Assembly (NCBI GenBank): GCA_020152595.1
Contig: JAIGNY010004486.1
Location: forward strand, 1,416,001-1,480,000
From: Chiridota heheva
Lineage: Eukaryota; Echinodermata; Holothuroidea; Apodida; Chiridotidae
Reading direction: 5' to 3'
Length of the DNA: 64,000 nucleotides
A model generated the notes under the pieces. It was not told the DNA's origin. It saw only the letters and a program-made list of their open reading frames with translations, and searched no databases. A program made the position numbers and the translations under genes. How positions within the stretch are numbered: position 1 is the first letter of the stretch; every line of letters begins with the position of its first letter. Of the stretch, positions 41,801-47,800 are shown one piece after another.

Positions 41801-44800
41801 ACTATAGGCTTCATATTGTGCAAGTTTGTAATTTGAAATCATCTGCCCCTACTATAGGCTTTATATTGTGCAAGTTTGTAATTTGAAATCATCTGCCCCT
41901 ACTATAGGCTTTATATTGTGCAAGTTTGTAATTTGAAATCATCTGCCCCTACCATAGGCTTTATATTGTGCAAGTTTGTAATTTGAAATCATCTGCCCCT
42001 ACTATAGGCTTTATATTGTGCAAGTTTGTAATTTGAAATCATCTGCCCCTACTATAGGCTTTATATTGTGCAAGTTTGTAATTTGAAATCATCTGCCCCT
42101 ACTATAGGCTTTATATTGTGCAAGTTTGTAATTTGAAATCATCTGCCCCTACCATAGGCTTCATATTGTGCAAGTTTGTAATTTGAAATCATCTGCCCCT
42201 ACCATAGGCTTCATATTGTGCAAGTTTGTAATTTGAAATCATCTGCCCCTACCATAGACTTTATATTGTGCAAGTTTGTAATTTGAAATCATCTGCCCCT
42301 ACTATAGGCTTTATATTGTGCAAGTTTGTAATTTGAAATCATCTGCCCCTACCATAGGCTTTATATTGTGCAAGTTTGTAATTTGAAATCATCTGCCCCT
42401 ACCATAGGCTTCATATTGTGCAAGTTTGTAATTTGAAGTCATCTGCACCTACCATAGGCTTCATATTGTGCAAGTTTGTAATTTGAAACCATCTGCTCCT
42501 ACCATAGGCTTTATATTGTGCAAGTTTGCAATTTGAAATCATCTGCCCCTGCTATAGGCTTTATATTGTGCAAGTTTGTAATTTGAAATCATCTGCCCCT
42601 ACCATAGGCTTCATATTGTGCAAGTTTGTAATTTGAAATCATCTGCCCCTACTATAGGCTTTATATTGTGCAAGTTTGTAATTTGAAATCATCTGCCCCT
42701 ACCATAGGCTTCATATTGTGCAAGTTTGTAATTTGAAATCATCTGCCCCTACTATAGGCTTTATATTGTGCAAGTTTGTAATTTGAAATCATCTGCCCCT
42801 GCTATAGGCTTTATATTGTGCAAGTTTGTAATTTGAAATCATCTGCCCCTACTATAGGCTTTATATTGTGCAAGTTGATAATTTGAAATCATCTGCCCCT
42901 ACCATAGGCTTTATATTGTGCAAGTTTGTAATTTGAAATCATCTGCCCCTACTATAGGCTTTATATTGTGCAAGTTTGTAATTTGAAATCATCTGCCCCT
43001 ACTATAGGCTTTATATTGTGCAAGTTTGTAATTTGAAATCATCTGCCCCTACTATAGGCTTTATATTGTGCAAGTTTGTAATTTGAAATCATCTGCCCCT
43101 ACTATAGGCTTTATATTGTGCAAGTTTGTAATTTGAAATCATCTGCCCCTACTATAGGCTTTATATTGTGCAAGTTTGTAATTTGAAATCATCTGCCCTA
43201 CTATAGGCTTTATATTGTGCAAGTTTGTAATTTGAAATCATCTGCCCCTACCATAGGCTTTATATTGTGCAAGTTTGTAATTTGAAATCATCTGCCCCTA
43301 CCATAGGCTTCATATTGTGCAAGTTTGTAATTTGAAATCATCTGCCCCTACCATAGGCTTCATATTGTGCAAGTTTGTAATTTGAAATCATCTGCCCCTA
43401 CCATAGGCTTTATATTGTGCAAGTTTGTAATTTGAAATCATCTGCCCTACTATAGGCTTTATATTGTGCAAGTTTGTAATTTGAAATCATCTGCCCCTAC
43501 TATAGGCTTTATATTGTGCAAGTTTGTAATTTGAAATCATCTGCCCCTGCTATAGGCTTTATATTGTGCAAGTTTGTAATTTGAAATCATCTGCCCCTAC
43601 TATAGGCTTTATATTGTGCAAGTTTGTAATTTGAAATCATCTGCCCCTACCATAGGCTTCATATTGTGCAAGTTTGTAATTTGAAATCATCTGCCCCTAC
43701 CATAGGCTTTATATTGTGCAAGTTTGTAATTTGAAATCATCTGCCCCTACTATAGGCTTTATATTGTGCAAGTTTGTAATTTAAAATCATCTGCCCCTAC
43801 CATAGGCTTTATATTGTGCAAGTTTGTAATTTGAAATCATCTGCCCCTACTATAGGCTTTATATTGTGCAAGTTGATAATTTGAAATCATCTGCCCCTAC
43901 TATAGGCTTTATATTGTGCAAGTTGATAATTTGAAATCATCTGCCCCTGCTATAGGCTTTATATTGTGCAAGTTTGTAATTTGAAATCATCTGCCCCTAC
44001 TATAGGCTTTATATTGTGCAAGTTTGTAATTTGAAATCATCTGCCCCTACCATAGGCTTCATATTGTGCAAGTTTGTAATTTGAAATCATCTGCCCCTAC
44101 CATAAGCTTTATATTGTGCAAGTTTGTAATTTGAAATCATCTGCCCCTACCATAGGCTTCATATTGTGCAAGTTTGTAATTTGAAATCATCTGCCCCTAC
44201 CATAGGCTTTATATTGTGCAAGTTTGTAATTTGAAATCATCTGCCCCTACTATAGGCTTTATATTGTGCAAGTTTGTAATTTGAAATCATCTGCCCCTAC
44301 TATAGGCTTTATATTGTGCAAGTTTGTAATTTGAAATCATCTGCCCCTACTATAGGCTTTATATTGTGCAAGTTTGTAATTTGAAATCATCTGCCCCTAC
44401 CATAGGCTTCATATTGTGCAAGTTTGTAATTTGAAATCATCTGCCCCTACTATAGGCTTTATATTGTGCAAGTTTGTAATTTGAAATCATCTGCCCCTAC
44501 TATAGGCTTTATATTGTGCAAGTTTGTAATTTGAAATCATCTGCCCCTACTATAGGCTTTATATTGTGCAAGTTTGTAATTTGAAATCATCTGCCCCTAC
44601 CATAGGCTTCATATTGTGCAAGTTTGTAATTTGAAATCATCTGCCCCTACCATAGGCTTCATATTGTGCAAGTTTGTAATTTGAAATCATCTGCCCCTAC
44701 CATAGGCTTCATATTGTGCAAGTTTGTAATTTGAAATCATCTGCCCCTACTATAGGCTTTATATTGTGCAAGTTTGTAATTTGAAATCATCTGCCCCTGC

Positions 44801-47800
44801 TATAGGCTTTATATTGTGCAAGTTTGTAATTTGAAATCATCTGCCCCTACTATAGGCTTTATATTGTGCAAGTTTGTAATTTGAAATCATCTGCCCCTAC
44901 TATAGGCTTTATATTGTGCAAGTTTGTAATTTGAAATCATCTGCCCCTACCATAGGCTTCATATTGTGCAAGTTTGTAATTTGAAATCATCTGCCCCTAC
45001 CATAGGCTTCATATTGTGCAAGTTTGTAATTTGAAATCATCTGCCCCTACCATAGGCTTCATATTGTGCAAGTTTGTAATTTGAAATCATCTGCCCCTAC
45101 TATAGGCTTTATATTGTGCAAGTTTGTAATTTGAAATCATCTGCCCCTACTATAGGCTTTATATTGTGCAAGTTTGTAATTTGAAATCATCTGCCCCTAC
45201 TATAGGCTTTATATTGTGCAAGTTTGTAATTTGAAATCATCTGCCCCTACTATAGGCTTTATATTGTGCAAGTTTGTAATTTGAAATCATCTGCCCCTAC
45301 CATAGGCTTCATATTGTGCAAGTTTGTAATTTGAAATCATCTGCCCCTACCATAGGCTTTATATTGTGCAAGTTTGTAATTTGAAATCATCTGCCCCTAC
45401 TATAGGCTTTATATTGTGCAAGTTTGTAATTTAAAATCATCTGCCCCTACCATAGGCTTTATATTGTGCAAGTTTGTAATTTGAAATCATCTGCCCCTAC
45501 TATAGGCTTTATATTGTGCAAGTTGATAATTTGAAATCATCTGCCCCTACTATAGGCTTTATATTGTGCAAGTTGATAATTTGAAATCATCTGCCCCTGC
45601 TATAGGCTTTATATTGTGCAAGTTTGTAATTTGAAATCATCTGCCCTACTATAGGCTTTATATTGTGCAAGTTTGTAATTTGAAATCATCTGCCCCTACC
45701 ATAGGCTTCATATTGTGCAAGTTTGTAATTTGAAATTATCTGCCCCTACCATAAGCTTTATATTGTGCAAGTTTGTAATTTGAAATCATCTGCCCCTACC
45801 ATAGGCTTCATATTGTGCAAGTTTGTAATTTGAAATCATCTGCCCCTACCATAGGCTTTATATTGTGCAAGTTTGTAATTTGAAATCATCTGCCCCTACT
45901 ATAGGCTTTATATTGTGCAAGTTTGTAATTTGAAATCATCTGCCCCTACTATAGGCTTTATATTGTGCAAGTTTGTAATTTGAAATCATCTGCCCCTACT
46001 ATAGGCTTTATATTGTGCAAGTTTGTAATTTGAAATCATCTGCCCCTACCATAGGCTTCATATTGTGCAAGTTTGTAATTTGAAATCATCTGCCCCTACT
46101 ATAGGCTTTATATTGTGCAAGTTTGTAATTTGAAATCATCTGCCCCTACTATAGGCTTTATATTGTGCAAGTTTGTAATTTGAAATCATCTGCCCCTACT
46201 ATAGGCTTTATATTGTGCAAGTTTGTAATTTGAAATCATCTGCCCCTACTATAGGCTTTATATTGTGCAAGTTTGTAATTTGAAATCATCTGCCCCTACT
46301 ATAGGCTTTATATTGTGCAAGTTTGTAATTTGAAATCATCTGCCCCTACCATAGGCTTCATATTGTGCAAGTTTGTAATTTGAAATCATCTGCCCCTACC
46401 ATAGGCTTTATATTGTGCAAGTTTGTAATTTGAAATCATCTGCCCCTACCATAGGCTTCATATTGTGCAAGTTTGTAATTTGAAATCATCTGCCCCTACT
46501 ATAGGCTTTATATTGTGCAAGTTTGTAATTTGAAATCATCTGCCCCTGCTATAGGCTTTATATTGTGCAAGTTTGTAATTTGAAATCATCTGCCCCTACT
46601 ATAGGCTTTATATTGTGCAAGTTTGTAATTTAAAATCATCTGCCCTACCATAGGCTTCATATTGTGCAAGTTTGTAATTTGAAATCATCTGCCCCTACCA
46701 TAGGCTTTATATTGTGCAAGTTTGTAATTTGAAATCATCTGCCCCTACTATAGGCTTTATATTGTGCAAGTTTGTAATTTAAAATCATCTGCCCCTACCA
46801 TAGGCTTTATATTGTGCAAGTTTGTAATTTGAAATCATCTGCCCTACTATAGGCTTTATATTGTGCAAGTTTGTAATTTGAAATCATCTGCCCCTACCAT
46901 AGGCTTCATATTGTGCAAGTTTGTAATTTGAAATCATCTGCCCCTACCATAGGCTTTATATTGTGCAAGTTTGTAATTTGAAATCATCTGCCCCTACTAT
47001 AGGCTTTATATTGTGCAAGTTTGTAATTTGAAATCATCTGCCCCTACTATAGGCTTTATATTGTGCAAGTTTGTAATTTGAAATCATCTGCCCCTACCAT
47101 AGGCTTCATATTGTGCAAGTTTGTAATTTGAAATCATCTGCCCCTACCATAGGCTTTATATTGTGCAAGTTTGTAATTTGAAATCATCTGCCCCTACTAT
47201 AGGCTTTATATTGTGCAAGTTTGTAATTTAAAATCATCTGCCCCTACCATAGGCTTTATATTGTGCAAGTTTGTAATTTGAAATCATCTGCCCCTACTAT
47301 AGGCTTTATATTGTGCAAGTTGATAATTTGAAATCATCTGCCCCTACTATAGGCTTTATATTGTGCAAGTTGATAATTTGAAATCATCTGCCCCTGCTAT
47401 AGGCTTTATATTGTGCAAGTTTGTAATTTGAAATCATCTGCCCCTACTATAGGCTTTATATTGTGCAAGTTTGTAATTTGAAATCATCTGCCCCTACCAT
47501 AGGCTTCATATTGTGCAAGTTTGTAATTTGAAATCATCTGCCCCTACCATAGGCTTTATATTGTGCAAGTTTGTAATTTGAAATCATCTGCCCCTACCAT
47601 AGGCTTCATATTGTGCAAGTTTGTAATTTGAAATCATCTGCCCCTACCATAGGCTTTATATTGTGCAAGTTTGTAATTTGAAATCATCTGCCCCTACTAT
47701 AGGCTTTATATTGTGCAAGTTTGTAATTTGAAATCATCTGCCCCTACTATAGGCTTTATATTGTGCAAGTTTGTAATTTGAAATCATCTGCCCCTACTAT